From positions 1 to 36,211 of the forward strand of contig QCPC01000017.1 of assembly GCA_003212695.1 (NCBI GenBank): a stretch of 36,211 nucleotides of DNA, in the 5' to 3' direction. Positions 16,744 through 25,566 of the stretch are shown here, one piece after another (within the stretch, counting starts at the first letter, position 1; every line of letters begins with the position of its first letter). Position numbers and translations under genes: made by a program. This DNA comes from Prochlorococcus sp. AG-436-C13 (GTDB taxonomy: Bacteria > Cyanobacteriota > Cyanobacteriia > PCC-6307 > Cyanobiaceae). The notes below the pieces were generated by a model. It was not told the origin of the DNA and ran no database searches. It saw only the letters and a program-made list of their open reading frames with translations.

Positions 16744-17411
16744 GGTCTGTTCCTTTTATATAGAAGCATTATCTCACTTTCCCCTAGGTCTTTTATTTCT
16801 TTTAAAATCCAAGCACTGGATTTTGTGAGTTTAATAGGTATATCAGTTAAATTAGATTGTAACCATGTATACTTTCCACCTAGAATTCTGGGAGAAATAG
16901 TGAATTGTAATTCATCAATATTGTCTTCTAATAAAATTGATTTAATTAATTTCATCCCTCCTAGTAGAATAATCTTAGAAAATCCTTCTTTCTTTAAATT
17001 TGAAAATGTTTCAGACCAAGTGTCTTTCATTAGATAAATATTTTCAAAACTATTAGAGCAAAAAAGCTTATCTGTTAATTTTGGAATTAATAGTAATCTT
17101 TTTATTGGCTGTTTAAAATATTCCCAGTTTTCATGGAAACTGGCTTTTTCGGTTACAACTATGGAAACTGGTTGAGAGTCCTTACCTTCTGCTTTGCGCT
17201 TCTTAATTAAATTTTCATCGTGAATTAAGCATACGTTTTCGTGAGCTCTAAGAGTTCCACTTCCCATTAAAGTTGCATCTGACCAAGCCAAGGCTTTTTC
17301 TAAGACCTTTCTGTCTCCTTTGCCACCTAGATTATCTTTCCCTCCTGATGCAAAAGCCAGACGACCATCTAAACTTAATACTAGAACGAGGCGAACTAAC
17401 GGTAGTTTCAA
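16740..17411 (-). CDS. Stand-alone RibD C-terminal (DHFR-like) reductase domain
   Basis: A 223-residue protein made only of the RibD reductase domain, without the deaminase half. It starts with the conserved VRLVLVLSLDGRLAF, then DATLMGSGTLRAHEN (the 'G..T...D' region of RibD-C), and later KIILLGGMKLIKSILLEDNIDELQFTISPRILGG. RibD-C reduces the ribosylamino-pyrimidine of riboflavin synthesis with NADPH and is a structural relative of dihydrofolate reductase. Single-domain members can act on other pyrimidines or pterins. It starts seven bases after the PTPS gene, and its stop overlaps the acyltransferase start. Confidence 0.87.
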   Translation of the reverse strand: MKLPLVRLVLVLSLDGRLAFASGGKDNLGGKGDRKVLEKALAWSDATLMGSGTLRAHENVCLIHDENLIKKRKAEGKDSQPVSIVVTEKASFHENWEYFKQPIKRLLLIPKLTDKLFCSNSFENIYLMKDTWSETFSNLKKEGFSKIILLGGMKLIKSILLEDNIDELQFTISPRILGGKYTWLQSNLTDIPIKLTKSSAWILKEIKDLGESEIMLLYKRNRP

Positions 17412-17418
17412 GAATTTT

Positions 17419-18324
17419 CTATATTTTTTTAGAATTTATATTGTCTACTTGAGGAGTTTCTGCATAAATTACTGCAGCATTATTTGGACTTTCTTGAAGA
17501 TTGATTTTATGAAGATTGGCACCAAGACTATTAATAGGATTTTTTAGTATATCTGAAATATGTAGTGCTATATTCTCAGCAGTTGGAACACATGTCTCAA
17601 AATAAGGTATATCTTTATTTAAGAAACTGTGATCAAAGGGTTCTATTACTAAATCTTCTACTAGTTGTTGTAATAATGCAAGATCACAAATCATTCCTGT
17701 TCTAGGATTTATCTCTCCTCGTACAGTTATGTCAATGAAGTAGTTGTGACCATGCCCATGGGTTCTAGCACATTTACCATAAATCTTTTCATTTTCTTTT
17801 TGTGATAGTTCATTTCTTGCTAAGCGATGTGCCGCTGAAAAGTGCTTTCTAATGGTTAAATATGCTTCCATGTTGTTCCCAAGATAGTCTGCCCAAAGGG
17901 ATGATTCTTCGTAAAGTCGTAAAGAGACAAGAGGCAAATGGTATTCTAGCCTCTCCCAGATTACTTTGCTAAGGGCTTCTGTAGTAGCCAAGCAACCTTT
18001 AGATGTTGATAAATCGAATTCTGGCCATGTATGATTTATGAAATGAAAATCGAGTTGAGCTGTTACTTTTTCTTTGATTGCATGTTTCACTTCTGAAAGG
18101 TTGAGGACCATTCCATCTTCATTAAGTTCTCCTTTCATGGAGACAATTAATTCATAATTGTGCCCATGACCAGGAGCTAATGCACATTTTCCAAATGATT
18201 TTGAATTCTCGTCATCAGACAATTCTGGAAGCCAGTATCTGTGACTTGCACTAAATAAAGCGCGACGGGTAATCACACAGTTTCTACCCTCCCCATGTTT
18301 GTTTAGAGATTTGATTGGATTCAT
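17419..18324 (-). CDS. Tandem-domain 6-pyruvoyl-tetrahydropterin / 6-carboxytetrahydropterin synthase family protein
   Basis: A 301-residue protein containing two copies of the PTPS/QueD fold. Domain 1 (about 18-150) has FSASH (H28) and C47-ALAP-GHGHNY (H53, H55). Domain 2 (about 156-292) has FSAAH (H166) and C185-ARTH-GHGHNY (H191, H193). Both therefore keep the zinc histidines and the catalytic cysteine of the PTPS-type C-x4-GHGH motif. Domain 2 has the catalytic D231-H232 in FDHSFLN and a final E289 in YAETP. Domain 1 reads LDFHFIN, with Phe at the expected His position. Single-domain enzymes are about 120-150 residues. The product could be a tetrahydropterin or the queuosine precursor. 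Confidence 0.88.
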   Translation of the reverse strand: MNPIKSLNKHGEGRNCVITRRALFSASHRYWLPELSDDENSKSFGKCALAPGHGHNYELIVSMKGELNEDGMVLNLSEVKHAIKEKVTAQLDFHFINHTWPEFDLSTSKGCLATTEALSKVIWERLEYHLPLVSLRLYEESSLWADYLGNNMEAYLTIRKHFSAAHRLARNELSQKENEKIYGKCARTHGHGHNYFIDITVRGEINPRTGMICDLALLQQLVEDLVIEPFDHSFLNKDIPYFETCVPTAENIALHISDILKNPINSLGANLHKINLQESPNNAAVIYAETPQVDNINSKKI

Positions 18325-18377
18325 TTCAGCTTACCTCTAACACCATAATCTTAATAAGAGGTTTTCCGTTCTATTTT

Positions 18378-18971
18378 ATGACTAATAAATTTAATCATGA
18401 ATCATTAGATAAGAGCTTAAGAGGTCGCATCCTGTATTTGATAGGAATGATGGGCTCAGGGAAAAGTCTGACAGGACCTTTCCTTGCAAAATTAATTAAT
18501 TATAGCTTCGTTGATCAAGATACATTGATAGAAGAAGTTGCGAAAAAATCCGTTGCAGATATATTTCATCAAGAAGGAGAGGAAGAGTTTCGTAATATTG
18601 AAACTAAAGTTCTGAAAGAGATAGGAAAAAGGCATTCATTGGTTGTCGCAACTGGAGGAGGAGTGGTTATGCGTCCAGAGAATTGGGGTGTTTTACATCA
18701 GGGAATAGTTATTTGGATTAATCCGACTAGACAATGTTTAGTTGAAAGATTGGAATCAGATTCAAACAAGCGCCCTTTACTTAGAAAAAATAATTTTTTA
18801 TCGACTATTGAATCCTTAATGAAAGAACGTAAGCCTTTTTATAGCGAATCAGATTTAGAGATTCTTGTTGATCAAGAAACACCCGAACAGGTGGCGAAAG
18901 GAGTTGTTCAACAATTATCTGATTTACTTTTTAATCAGGATTCTCAAGACGAACGGCAAACCATTGGATAG
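18378..18971 (+). CDS. aroK: Shikimate kinase
   Basis: This enzyme phosphorylates shikimate in the aromatic amino acid pathway. Counting from the ATG at 18378, the P-loop is GMMGSGKS at 23-30, the shikimate/magnesium-binding region is FVDQDTLIE (44-52), and the ATGGGVVMR stretch is at 91-99. The lid region is SNKRPLLR. The frame is open upstream to a TTG at 18315, but that would overlap the divergent PTPS gene start. The ATG gives the 197 residues expected. The 3' end overlaps the CRR7-like gene tail-to-tail by 41 bases. Confidence 0.95.
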   Translation: MTNKFNHESLDKSLRGRILYLIGMMGSGKSLTGPFLAKLINYSFVDQDTLIEEVAKKSVADIFHQEGEEEFRNIETKVLKEIGKRHSLVVATGGGVVMRPENWGVLHQGIVIWINPTRQCLVERLESDSNKRPLLRKNNFLSTIESLMKERKPFYSESDLEILVDQETPEQVAKGVVQQLSDLLFNQDSQDERQTIG

Positions 18972-19191
18972 TAAATCCTGGCTTTATTTCAAGATCACAT
19001 GATATGTCTAATAATCTTTTAGCAGCAGATTGTATAGATGGTTGGCTTGCTAAATCTTGAGGTAATTTATCAAGTTTATTTATCCAATTTTCTAGCCATT
19101 TCAGTGTTTGGTCTTTACTAAGGAATCTTTCCTCTTTAGTAGGTTCCATAATTAAGTAATGATCACATTCTCTAATGATGGGATGAGACAT
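18931..19191 (-). CDS. CRR7-like protein (chlororespiratory reduction 7, NDH-1 biogenesis)
   Basis: An 86-residue soluble protein whose layout matches the CRR7 family. It has an N-terminal YLIMEPTKEERFLS, a helix, LDKLPQDLAS, then SAAKRLLDISCDLEIKPGFTIQWFAVRLE at the end, the best-conserved part of the family. In chloroplasts CRR7 is needed to assemble the NDH complex that runs cyclic electron flow. Cyanobacterial homologues are presumed to have the same role. ndhO lies elsewhere in this window but not adjacent. The C-terminal codons overlap the end of aroK on the opposite strand. Confidence 0.72.
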   Translation of the reverse strand: MSHPIIRECDHYLIMEPTKEERFLSKDQTLKWLENWINKLDKLPQDLASQPSIQSAAKRLLDISCDLEIKPGFTIQWFAVRLENPD

Positions 19192-19203
19192 ATCTAAGAA
19201 TTT

Positions 19204-19929
19204 TTAAATAAGTGCTGGATCTACTGCAAATAAATGTTGTTCAAGATCATCTCTCCATTTAAAGAGTCTTTGTAATTTAGGATTATCACTAAAACCTGGA
19301 CAACCCTTATTAGTTAGATTTATTCCTGATGAATATGGAAATTTCAAAAAGGATAATTGAGCTGAGACTGCTATATCAGCAATACTAAGTCCATCTCCAA
19401 CTAAGTATTCATTTGATGAAATTAAATTAGATATCTTGTCTAAACTTTTAATCAAGTTTTGACTTTCATTTTGATGAATTACTTCTGTGATTCCATTAAT
19501 AAAGTCAAATGGTAGTGTTTTCACTAGGCTTTTTAATGATCTAGGTGAATCTTCAGGCAAAAGAGCTTCTCTCAGGGATGAGTCAGTAGCTACTGCTTTA
19601 ATTAATTCTAAACGAACAGCTTTAGCTAAAGTGGTATCAGCCCAATCTTCAATAACATGAGCTATTGCAGCTTCTTTAGGATTATTTGGAATTAATGGCG
19701 ATTCTTTTGTAATATTTTCTAGATATTCAATAATTGAAGTTGAGTCTGAAATAACATTTTCACCATCCTTTAATACAGGCAGTTTTTTTTGTCCAGATAA
19801 TCTGAAAATGTTGACTTGCCCCACCCCAGGCTGGATTTCGATGATTCTGTAGCTAAGTTTCTTTGCGTTTAGGCCTAAGCGAACTTTAAGGCAAAATGGT
19901 GAATGTTTAAATTGATATAGTTCTAACAT
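19204..19929 (-). CDS. Glutathione S-transferase family protein
   Basis: A 241-residue protein with an N-terminal thioredoxin-like fold that begins LYQFKHSPFCLKVRLGL, so the catalytic-position residue is C13 or S10 and the class is closer to Cys-type GSTs. It continues KKLPVLKDGENVISDSTSIIEYLE, the glutathione-binding 'P..DG..ISDS..I..YL' pattern. The helical C-terminal domain ends LVGDGLSIADIAVSAQLSFL, which includes the N-capping box. The substrate is unknown. It lies 12 bases upstream of the CRR7-like gene on the same strand and may be co-transcribed with it. Confidence 0.9.
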   Translation of the reverse strand: MLELYQFKHSPFCLKVRLGLNAKKLSYRIIEIQPGVGQVNIFRLSGQKKLPVLKDGENVISDSTSIIEYLENITKESPLIPNNPKEAAIAHVIEDWADTTLAKAVRLELIKAVATDSSLREALLPEDSPRSLKSLVKTLPFDFINGITEVIHQNESQNLIKSLDKISNLISSNEYLVGDGLSIADIAVSAQLSFLKFPYSSGINLTNKGCPGFSDNPKLQRLFKWRDDLEQHLFAVDPALI

Positions 19930-19988
19930 AAAGTTTTTGAGTCAAAGAACGTAGGAGTAGCTATTAAGGGTATGAAATAGGGATAACA

Positions 19989-20195
19989 ATGGGCGAGTTT
20001 TTTTCTAATGTTTCTAGATATCCAAAATATCTTATAACAATAATCTTAGGTGTTTTTGCAGCCTCTCTTCAACCATTGATTCGCAGAGGAAAAAATCCGA
20101 TTACAGCTATTGCTCTTATTGGAGCTTTTATAAGTGGATTTTTGACATTGACTTTTATTGTTAGAGCAATGGTTTTTCCATCTTCATTTCTATAA
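19989..20195 (+). CDS. DUF751/Ycf33-like membrane protein
   Basis: A 68-residue protein with two hydrophobic helices (about 12-28 and 38-62). Its N-terminal [16 protein letters not shown] closely follows the Ycf33 pattern of F-N-V-S-R-Y-P, and an R-R-G-K-N-P-I-T-A loop separates the helices. Ycf33 is encoded in some plastids and in cyanobacteria, with no known function. The stop is two bases before the rbfA start, so the genes form one unit. The 59 bases ahead of it separate it from the divergent GST gene and should contain its promoter. Confidence 0.8.
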   Translation: MGEFFSNVSRYPKYLITIILGVFAASLQPLIRRGKNPITAIALIGAFISGFLTLTFIVRAMVFPSSFL

Positions 20196-20197
20196 TC

Positions 20198-20590
20198 ATG
20201 TCTCAAAGTCGACGCGTTGAAAGAGTCGCTGCACTTATTCGAAACGAAATTGGGCAAATGCTCCTTAATGGAATCAAAAATCTGAAATTTAATTCAGCAA
20301 TGATTACTATTACAGATGTTGAGGTGTCAGGTGACCTTCAGCATTGCAAAATTTTTGTTAGCATTTTTGGTAATGAAAATGAAAGGGAAGAAGTTTTTTC
20401 GGGTTTAGAGGCATCACAGGTCTATTTGAAGGGAGAATTGGGCAGAAGGCTACAGATGAGAAGATCTCCAGAAGTGATTTTTAAATTAGATAATGGAATG
20501 CAAAAAGGGAATAATGTTCTTAATTTATTGGATAAACTAGAAGAAGAAAGAAAAACTAAAGATCCTAACTTTACTGAATTACAAGATTAA
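20198..20590 (+). CDS. rbfA: Ribosome-binding factor A
   Basis: A small KH-fold protein that binds immature 30S subunits and helps process the 5' end of 16S rRNA, important in cold growth. The N-terminus [21 protein letters not shown] is the family's first helix. It is followed by [21 protein letters not shown] and the C-terminal [21 protein letters not shown], with the expected RR...P-E/x-I/L-x-F spacing. The 130 residues are complete. It is packed between the Ycf33-like gene (2 bases) and the GH3 gene (2 bases). Confidence 0.96.
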   Translation: MSQSRRVERVAALIRNEIGQMLLNGIKNLKFNSAMITITDVEVSGDLQHCKIFVSIFGNENEREEVFSGLEASQVYLKGELGRRLQMRRSPEVIFKLDNGMQKGNNVLNLLDKLEEERKTKDPNFTELQD

Positions 20591-20592
20591 TT

Positions 20593-22242
20593 TTGACTTT
20601 AAGACTAAGTGGAGAATTGAAAAGAAAGATTGCTGAGCTTTTAGTTGTTAGAGCCAGTGGTCATCAATTTGACTCTCAGAGAAAATATCCTTTATGGGAA
20701 CTATCAAATTATGAATTAAAGATACTTTTAGAGAATGGTTTAGGAGGTGTAATTTTACATGGAGGATCTGTTTCAGACTTGAAAAATAGATGCAGCATGT
20801 TGAAAAATTGGGCAAGACATCCAATCCTTTTATGTGCTGATGTTGAAGAAGGTGTTGGCCAACGTTTTGATGGTGGATCTTGGTTCCCTCCTCCAATGTC
20901 GTTAGGTCTTAAATATCAAGAGAACTCAAACGAAGCGCTCTTGTTGGCAGAGAAATATGGAAAATGCATTGGGAATCAGGCTCGACGCTGTGGTTTGAAT
21001 TGGGTATTGGCTCCTGTATGTGATGTAAATAGCAACTCATTAAATCCTGTAATAAATATGAGGGCTTGGGGCAAGGATCCTCAAACTGTTGCTGAGCTTG
21101 TCTCTTCTTTTCATAAAGGGCTGGTTTCTGAAGGTGTTCTTAGTTGTGCAAAACATTTTCCAGGTCATGGGGATACCGAAATTGATTCGCATTTAGATTT
21201 ACCAATAGTTGATAATGATTTATCTAGATTAAAGGAAGTAGAGCTTATTCCTTTTCAAGCATTGATTAAGGAAGGAGTTAGCAGTGTTATGACTGCTCAT
21301 ATTCTTCTACGAAAGATTGATAATATTCACATTGCCACATTGTCTAAAAAGATTGTAATTGAGCTTCTGAGAGAAACGCTTGGTTTCAATGGAATAGTGG
21401 TTACAGATGCATTGATTATGGAAGCCATCACTAATCGTTATGGTCCTGGTGAGGCGGCTGTTATGGCTTTTGAGGCAGGTGCAGATTTAATCCTTATGCC
21501 TAAGAAACCCTTTGAGGCTATTGATGCCATCGCAGATTCAATTCTTAATGGAAAAATCTCTATGGCTAGATTAGAACAATCTTTAGATAGAAGAAATAGG
21601 GAAATTTCTAAGCTAGAAAAGATTTCCTTAACTTCTATAGAAGAGGACAATCTAACTGATGAGGAAGAATTTGAAAAAAAAGATGAATTTGCTCTATCAG
21701 AAAAATTGCTTGAGATATCTATAACTATAAAAAATTATAGTTATATCAGTAGTTATAAAGATTCAGTAAATCTAATTCGTGTAGATGATATCTTTCCCTG
21801 TCCATACTTATCCAATTTATCGCCAGCATTTTTGATTCCTAAGGAATTAGGTTATAAAAATGTTGTTTGTCACCCATCTGGAGTTAATCCTTGGGAAAAA
21901 AATAATCTCAAAGAGCCATTAGCCTTAGATCGAATTGGGAAAGGGCCTTTCTTACTGCAACTTTTTGTTAGAGGCAACCCTTTTAGAGGAGGTCAGGTTT
22001 TGAGTGAGCCTTGGAAATTAGCTGTAGAACAGTTGCAAGCTAAGGGCTTGCTATCCGCATTGATTATTTATGGAAGTATTTATTTTTGGGAAGATGTGGT
22101 CTCTTGCTTAAATCCTGCAATACCTTGTGCTTTTTCTCCTGGGCAGATGCCTGCTGCACAGAAAAAAATTCTTCAGTCCTTTTTAAAATCTAATAAAGAA
22201 AAAATTGCAAATAAAAGTAATGCTATAAACTTTACTGATTAA
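20593..22242 (+). CDS. Glycoside hydrolase family 3, NagZ-like beta-N-acetylhexosaminidase with extra C-terminal region
   Basis: The N-terminal two-thirds is a GH3 barrel of the NagZ kind. It has CADVEEGVGQRFDG (81-94), the loop KHFPGHGD (187-194) with H200 in the following D-S-H, which together supply the acid/base of NagZ enzymes, and the nucleophile D272 in IVVTDALIME. NagZ removes GlcNAc from anhydromuropeptides in wall recycling. E. coli NagZ is 341 residues. This protein has 549, with about 200 more at the C-terminus containing no motif I recognise. The start is TTG, two bases after rbfA and with only a weak ribosome-binding site, so translation may depend on rbfA. hemD follows by 30 bases. 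Confidence 0.9.
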   Translation: MTLRLSGELKRKIAELLVVRASGHQFDSQRKYPLWELSNYELKILLENGLGGVILHGGSVSDLKNRCSMLKNWARHPILLCADVEEGVGQRFDGGSWFPPPMSLGLKYQENSNEALLLAEKYGKCIGNQARRCGLNWVLAPVCDVNSNSLNPVINMRAWGKDPQTVAELVSSFHKGLVSEGVLSCAKHFPGHGDTEIDSHLDLPIVDNDLSRLKEVELIPFQALIKEGVSSVMTAHILLRKIDNIHIATLSKKIVIELLRETLGFNGIVVTDALIMEAITNRYGPGEAAVMAFEAGADLILMPKKPFEAIDAIADSILNGKISMARLEQSLDRRNREISKLEKISLTSIEEDNLTDEEEFEKKDEFALSEKLLEISITIKNYSYISSYKDSVNLIRVDDIFPCPYLSNLSPAFLIPKELGYKNVVCHPSGVNPWEKNNLKEPLALDRIGKGPFLLQLFVRGNPFRGGQVLSEPWKLAVEQLQAKGLLSALIIYGSIYFWEDVVSCLNPAIPCAFSPGQMPAAQKKILQSFLKSNKEKIANKSNAINFTD

Positions 22243-22272
22243 AGTATTATTTATTGGGCTGATTAAGAACTT

Positions 22273-23085
22273 ATGAATATGGATTTGAGCCTACCTTTAA
22301 ATGATAAGACAGTAGTTCTTACAAGGTCACAGGATCAAAATTCTGAAGCCCGTTTTCTTTTTGAATCGAAGGGAGCAAAGGTGTTAGAACTTCCCGCTCT
22401 TGTTATTGCCCCCCCAGATAATTGGTCTCCTTTGGATGCTTCATTGTTAGAACTAAAAAAGTATGATTGGATGATTTTTTCTAGTTCTAATGGAATTAAT
22501 TCTGTTGAGAAAAGATTAAAATTAATTGGAAGTTCTTTATCTGATAAGCCAAAACATTTAAAGGTCGCTGTTGTAGGTAAAAAAACTGCTAAGGCACTTC
22601 AAAAATTGCATCTGAAACCAAACTTTGTTCCACCAGAATTTGTTGCTGATAGCTTAATTGAGCATTTCCCTTGTTCGCCTAAGGGGCTGCGCATCCTTAT
22701 CCCACGAGTACAAACTGGTGGAAGAACTATTTTGGAGAAAGCTTTTACTAAAAGAGGTTCAATAGTTACTGAAGTTGCTGCATATGAATCAAAATGTCCC
22801 AAGGATATTCCAGACGAAACAATAAAAGCTTTTAGAAATTTAGAAGTAGATATACTTGTCTTTACTAGTTATAAAACAACAGCACATAGTATTCAATTAA
22901 TGAATAAATTCTTTGGAGATCAGACCAATAGAATACTTTCAGATGTAAAAATTATATCAATTGGACCTCAAACAAGCATTGGCTGTAAAAAATACTTTAA
23001 TAAATTAGATAATCAAGCCAAAAAATATGATTTAGATGGATTAGTTAATGCATGTATAGAATCAATTGAAAATGAGAATAAATAG
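22273..23085 (+). CDS. hemD: Uroporphyrinogen-III synthase
   Basis: This enzyme closes and inverts ring D of hydroxymethylbilane in haem and chlorophyll synthesis. Sequence conservation in HemD is low, so the call rests on pattern. It begins LNDKTVVLTRSQDQNSEARFLFESKGAKVLELP. It has YDWMIFSSSNGINSVEKRL, the conserved 'D.iiFtS.ngv' of the fold, then VAVVGKKTAKAL, and VDILVFTSYKTTAHS in the second lobe. The 270 residues are typical. A second in-frame ATG two codons later is an alternative start. It closes the rbfA-GH3-hemD unit and converges on the SRPBCC gene. Confidence 0.9.
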   Translation: MNMDLSLPLNDKTVVLTRSQDQNSEARFLFESKGAKVLELPALVIAPPDNWSPLDASLLELKKYDWMIFSSSNGINSVEKRLKLIGSSLSDKPKHLKVAVVGKKTAKALQKLHLKPNFVPPEFVADSLIEHFPCSPKGLRILIPRVQTGGRTILEKAFTKRGSIVTEVAAYESKCPKDIPDETIKAFRNLEVDILVFTSYKTTAHSIQLMNKFFGDQTNRILSDVKIISIGPQTSIGCKKYFNKLDNQAKKYDLDGLVNACIESIENENK

Positions 23086-23093
23086 TAAGTATT

Positions 23094-23555
23094 TTATTTT
23101 ATCTGATATCTATTTTCCACAAGTTGCTTGAAATTATCTAGATTTTTTTGTAGTTCATTAGTTACCAATTTTCCTAGTATATCTTCTTTCATAAACCTTG
23201 CTAAAGCCTTAGGTAATTCATACGAAATAATTAATTTTACAGTTGTTAAATCTTCTTTATTCTCAAAGAATCTTACACAACCTTTTGTTGGTAATCCTCC
23301 GATTGAAGCCCATTCAAGTTTTTGCTTGTCAACTCTTTCATTTATTTTGGCTTTCCATTTGAATCGAAAACCATTGGCAGCTAATGTCCATTCAGTAAGG
23401 TCTGGAAGAGTATTGGTTTCGTCATCAATTGTTTTAACTGACTCTATCCATGTCATCCATAAGGACATCGAATCAAGATCACTCCATACATTCCAAACCT
23501 GTTCTACAGGAGCATTTATTTCGCTGATAACAGTATGTTCAAGCCATTGTCCCAT
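23094..23555 (-). CDS. SRPBCC-superfamily (START/polyketide-cyclase-like) protein
   Basis: A 153-residue protein with the SRPBCC opening pattern: VISEINAPVEQVWNVWSDLDSMSLWMTWIESV. A central strand has WTLAANGFRFKWKAKI, and the end is the long C-terminal helix typical of the fold. Such proteins bind hydrophobic ligands. It lies one base after the zds stop, on the same strand. That is conserved-looking coupling and suggests a role with carotenoid or pigment intermediates, an inference from position only. Confidence 0.82.
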   Translation of the reverse strand: MGQWLEHTVISEINAPVEQVWNVWSDLDSMSLWMTWIESVKTIDDETNTLPDLTEWTLAANGFRFKWKAKINERVDKQKLEWASIGGLPTKGCVRFFENKEDLTTVKLIISYELPKALARFMKEDILGKLVTNELQKNLDNFKQLVENRYQIK

Positions 23556-23556
23556 T

Positions 23557-25017
23557 TTAAGAAACAGATGAGTTTTTTTCTAGTTTTATTGGTTGATTCA
23601 TTATTGCAGATGCTGCTAAGTGACCACTCATAGTAGCCCCCTCCATTGAGTCTATATAATCTTGTTGTGTATAACTACCTGCTAAAAAGAAGTTATTTAT
23701 TGGAGTAGATTGATTAGGTCTATTTTTCTCCATACCAGGTGATTCTCTATAAAGAGATTTATTTAATTTCACAACATTACTCCATACTAACTTTAGATCC
23801 TTTGCAGATGGGAAAAGATTTCTTACTTGAGCATCTGTATGTTTAACTATCTCTTCAATTGACTGAGGAATCCATGGATCACCTGGAGTTAGAACGCATT
23901 GTAAAAGAGAACCTAGTCCTTCTTTAAAATAATCGACGGGACTGGTTAAGGCTAAGTCTGCGAAACAGCTGAAATCTGCATCAGCTGTATATAAAAGATT
24001 GTCTAAACCAGAAGGCTTTTTAAGATTTGTACGTGCGGAATGTTTATTTAGTTCAGTAACCCATCCGTCGTATCTTAATTGCACAGTGGCTACAGGTACT
24101 GCTTCTAATTTATCTATACATGCAAATTCAGGGAAAATGCGCCATTCTTTAGGAATTATTTGTTGAATTCCAGGGACATCACAAGCAGCAAGATATTTAT
24201 CTGCTTTAATTATTTCTTCTCCAGTAGGAGTATTTAAAACTATTTCAGTAATGCTAGGACTTTCAATATTCCTAAAGCAAATTTCTTTAACTTTGTGCCT
24301 TAAGTGAAGCTTGCCTCCTTTTTCTTCGATATATTTAAGAATTGGTTTTGTTAGCCATTTATGAGGAGAACCTTTTAAAAGATTTAATTTTGACGCTTCA
24401 GTCTTTGCAGCAAACATCATGAATATGGTGAGCATGCATCTAGCTGAAATTGTCTCACAATCAATAAACCCAAGTGCATAGGCAATAGGGTTCCACATTT
24501 TTTTTATGCTATTAATACTGCCACCATGATTAAGAAACCATTTTTGAAAGCTGATGTCATCAAGAGCTCTAATTGTTTTCATGGCTCCTTCATAATCAAT
24601 TAAGCCTTGAACAATGGGGCTTGTACCTAGTGCCAATGCATTTCGGAGTTTATCTATCCAGTTAAGTTGGGGAGTTGTGAAGAAGGCTTTGAGTCCATTA
24701 AATGGAGCACCAAGAGCAAAACGAAAATCTAGAGATTTTACATCTCCCCCATTATTTACAAATAAATGGGTATGTTCTTTTGGTAATAAATTATCTATGG
24801 CATCAACTTTTTTCATCAATGCAAAAAGGTTTGCATAATTAAAGAAAAATACATGTAAACCCATTTCTATATGGTTGCTATCAGAGTCTTCCCAGCTTCC
24901 AACTTTCCCTCCAATGAAAGGTCTAGCTTCGTAAAGATCAACTGAATGCCCTGCATCTACAAGATCTACTGCTGCTGAAAGTCCTGCGAGGCCAGCGCCA
25001 ATGATCGCAACTTTCAT
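23557..25017 (-). CDS. zds: Zeta-carotene desaturase
   Basis: A plant/cyanobacterial (CrtQ-type) desaturase that converts zeta-carotene to lycopene in the thylakoid or envelope membrane. The FAD-binding motif is at the N-terminus: [17 protein letters not shown] then [14 protein letters not shown]. The phytoene-desaturase-like family segments [25 protein letters not shown] and the C-terminal [22 protein letters not shown] are present, the last containing the second FAD contact. The 486 residues are complete. It differs from the related phytoene desaturase PDS, which is not in this window. It diverges from the Fe-S carrier gene across 106 bases and is first in a unit with the SRPBCC gene. Confidence 0.93.
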   Translation of the reverse strand: MKVAIIGAGLAGLSAAVDLVDAGHSVDLYEARPFIGGKVGSWEDSDSNHIEMGLHVFFFNYANLFALMKKVDAIDNLLPKEHTHLFVNNGGDVKSLDFRFALGAPFNGLKAFFTTPQLNWIDKLRNALALGTSPIVQGLIDYEGAMKTIRALDDISFQKWFLNHGGSINSIKKMWNPIAYALGFIDCETISARCMLTIFMMFAAKTEASKLNLLKGSPHKWLTKPILKYIEEKGGKLHLRHKVKEICFRNIESPSITEIVLNTPTGEEIIKADKYLAACDVPGIQQIIPKEWRIFPEFACIDKLEAVPVATVQLRYDGWVTELNKHSARTNLKKPSGLDNLLYTADADFSCFADLALTSPVDYFKEGLGSLLQCVLTPGDPWIPQSIEEIVKHTDAQVRNLFPSAKDLKLVWSNVVKLNKSLYRESPGMEKNRPNQSTPINNFFLAGSYTQQDYIDSMEGATMSGHLAASAIMNQPIKLEKNSSVS

Positions 25018-25123
25018 CTCTCTTAAAGTAAGAATTGAATTATCTTATAAAGAATAGAGGAAATGTTGTGCAAGACAAAATAGAATGTTTGTTTATAAAG
25101 TGCGATTAAGCTATAGGTAGAAA

Positions 25124-25519
25124 ATGAGTGCTCTTCCTTTGCCAAGATCAGAAACCCATACTGCCCAGGATGGGAAAGGTATTTTAATCACTGAGTCTGC
25201 GATGAAGCAGCTCGCCAGACTTTGCCAAGAAAAAGGGTCGAATCAGTTACTTCGTGTTGGAGTTCGTTCAGGAGGTTGTAGTGGAATGAGCTATACGATG
25301 GATTTTGTAGAGCCTGAAACTATTTGTCCTTCAGATGAGGTATATAAATATCAAACTAAAGATGGAATCACTTTTAAAGTTGCTTGTGATCCTAAGAGTC
25401 TCTTATATATTTATGGAATGCAGTTAGATTTTAGTAATGAATTAATTGGAGGAGGTTTTAATTTCACTAATCCTAATGCTACGCAAACATGTGGATGTGG
25501 AAGTTCATTTGCTGTTTAG
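25124..25519 (+). CDS. A-type iron-sulfur cluster carrier (IscA/SufA/HesB family)
   Basis: This protein delivers Fe-S clusters to apo-proteins. The three ligand cysteines are C52 in GGCSGMSY, and C123 and C125 in TCGCGSSF, with the family's C-x70-C-x-C spacing. The domain starts at about residue 20 (ILITESAMKQL) after a short polar leader. The 131 residues include about 18 extra at the N-terminus, which is common in cyanobacterial members. The stop codon lies in the left arm of a hairpin (25517-25537) that may separate it from the TPR gene. Confidence 0.94.
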   Translation: MSALPLPRSETHTAQDGKGILITESAMKQLARLCQEKGSNQLLRVGVRSGGCSGMSYTMDFVEPETICPSDEVYKYQTKDGITFKVACDPKSLLYIYGMQLDFSNELIGGGFNFTNPNATQTCGCGSSFAV

Positions 25520-25537
25520 ATTGTGAAAAACAATCTA
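25517..25537 (+). terminator. Eight-base-pair hairpin after the Fe-S carrier gene
   Basis: TAGATTGT and ACAATCTA are exact reverse complements and enclose the five-base loop GAAAA. The gene's own TAG stop forms the first three bases of the stem. Only TTT and then AAAACTT follow, so the U tract is short. It could be a weak Rho-independent terminator, or a 3'-end stabiliser that lowers expression of the TPR gene 30 bases downstream. Confidence 0.45.
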
Positions 25538-25566
25538 TTTAAAACTTAATTATTACTAATTATCAA

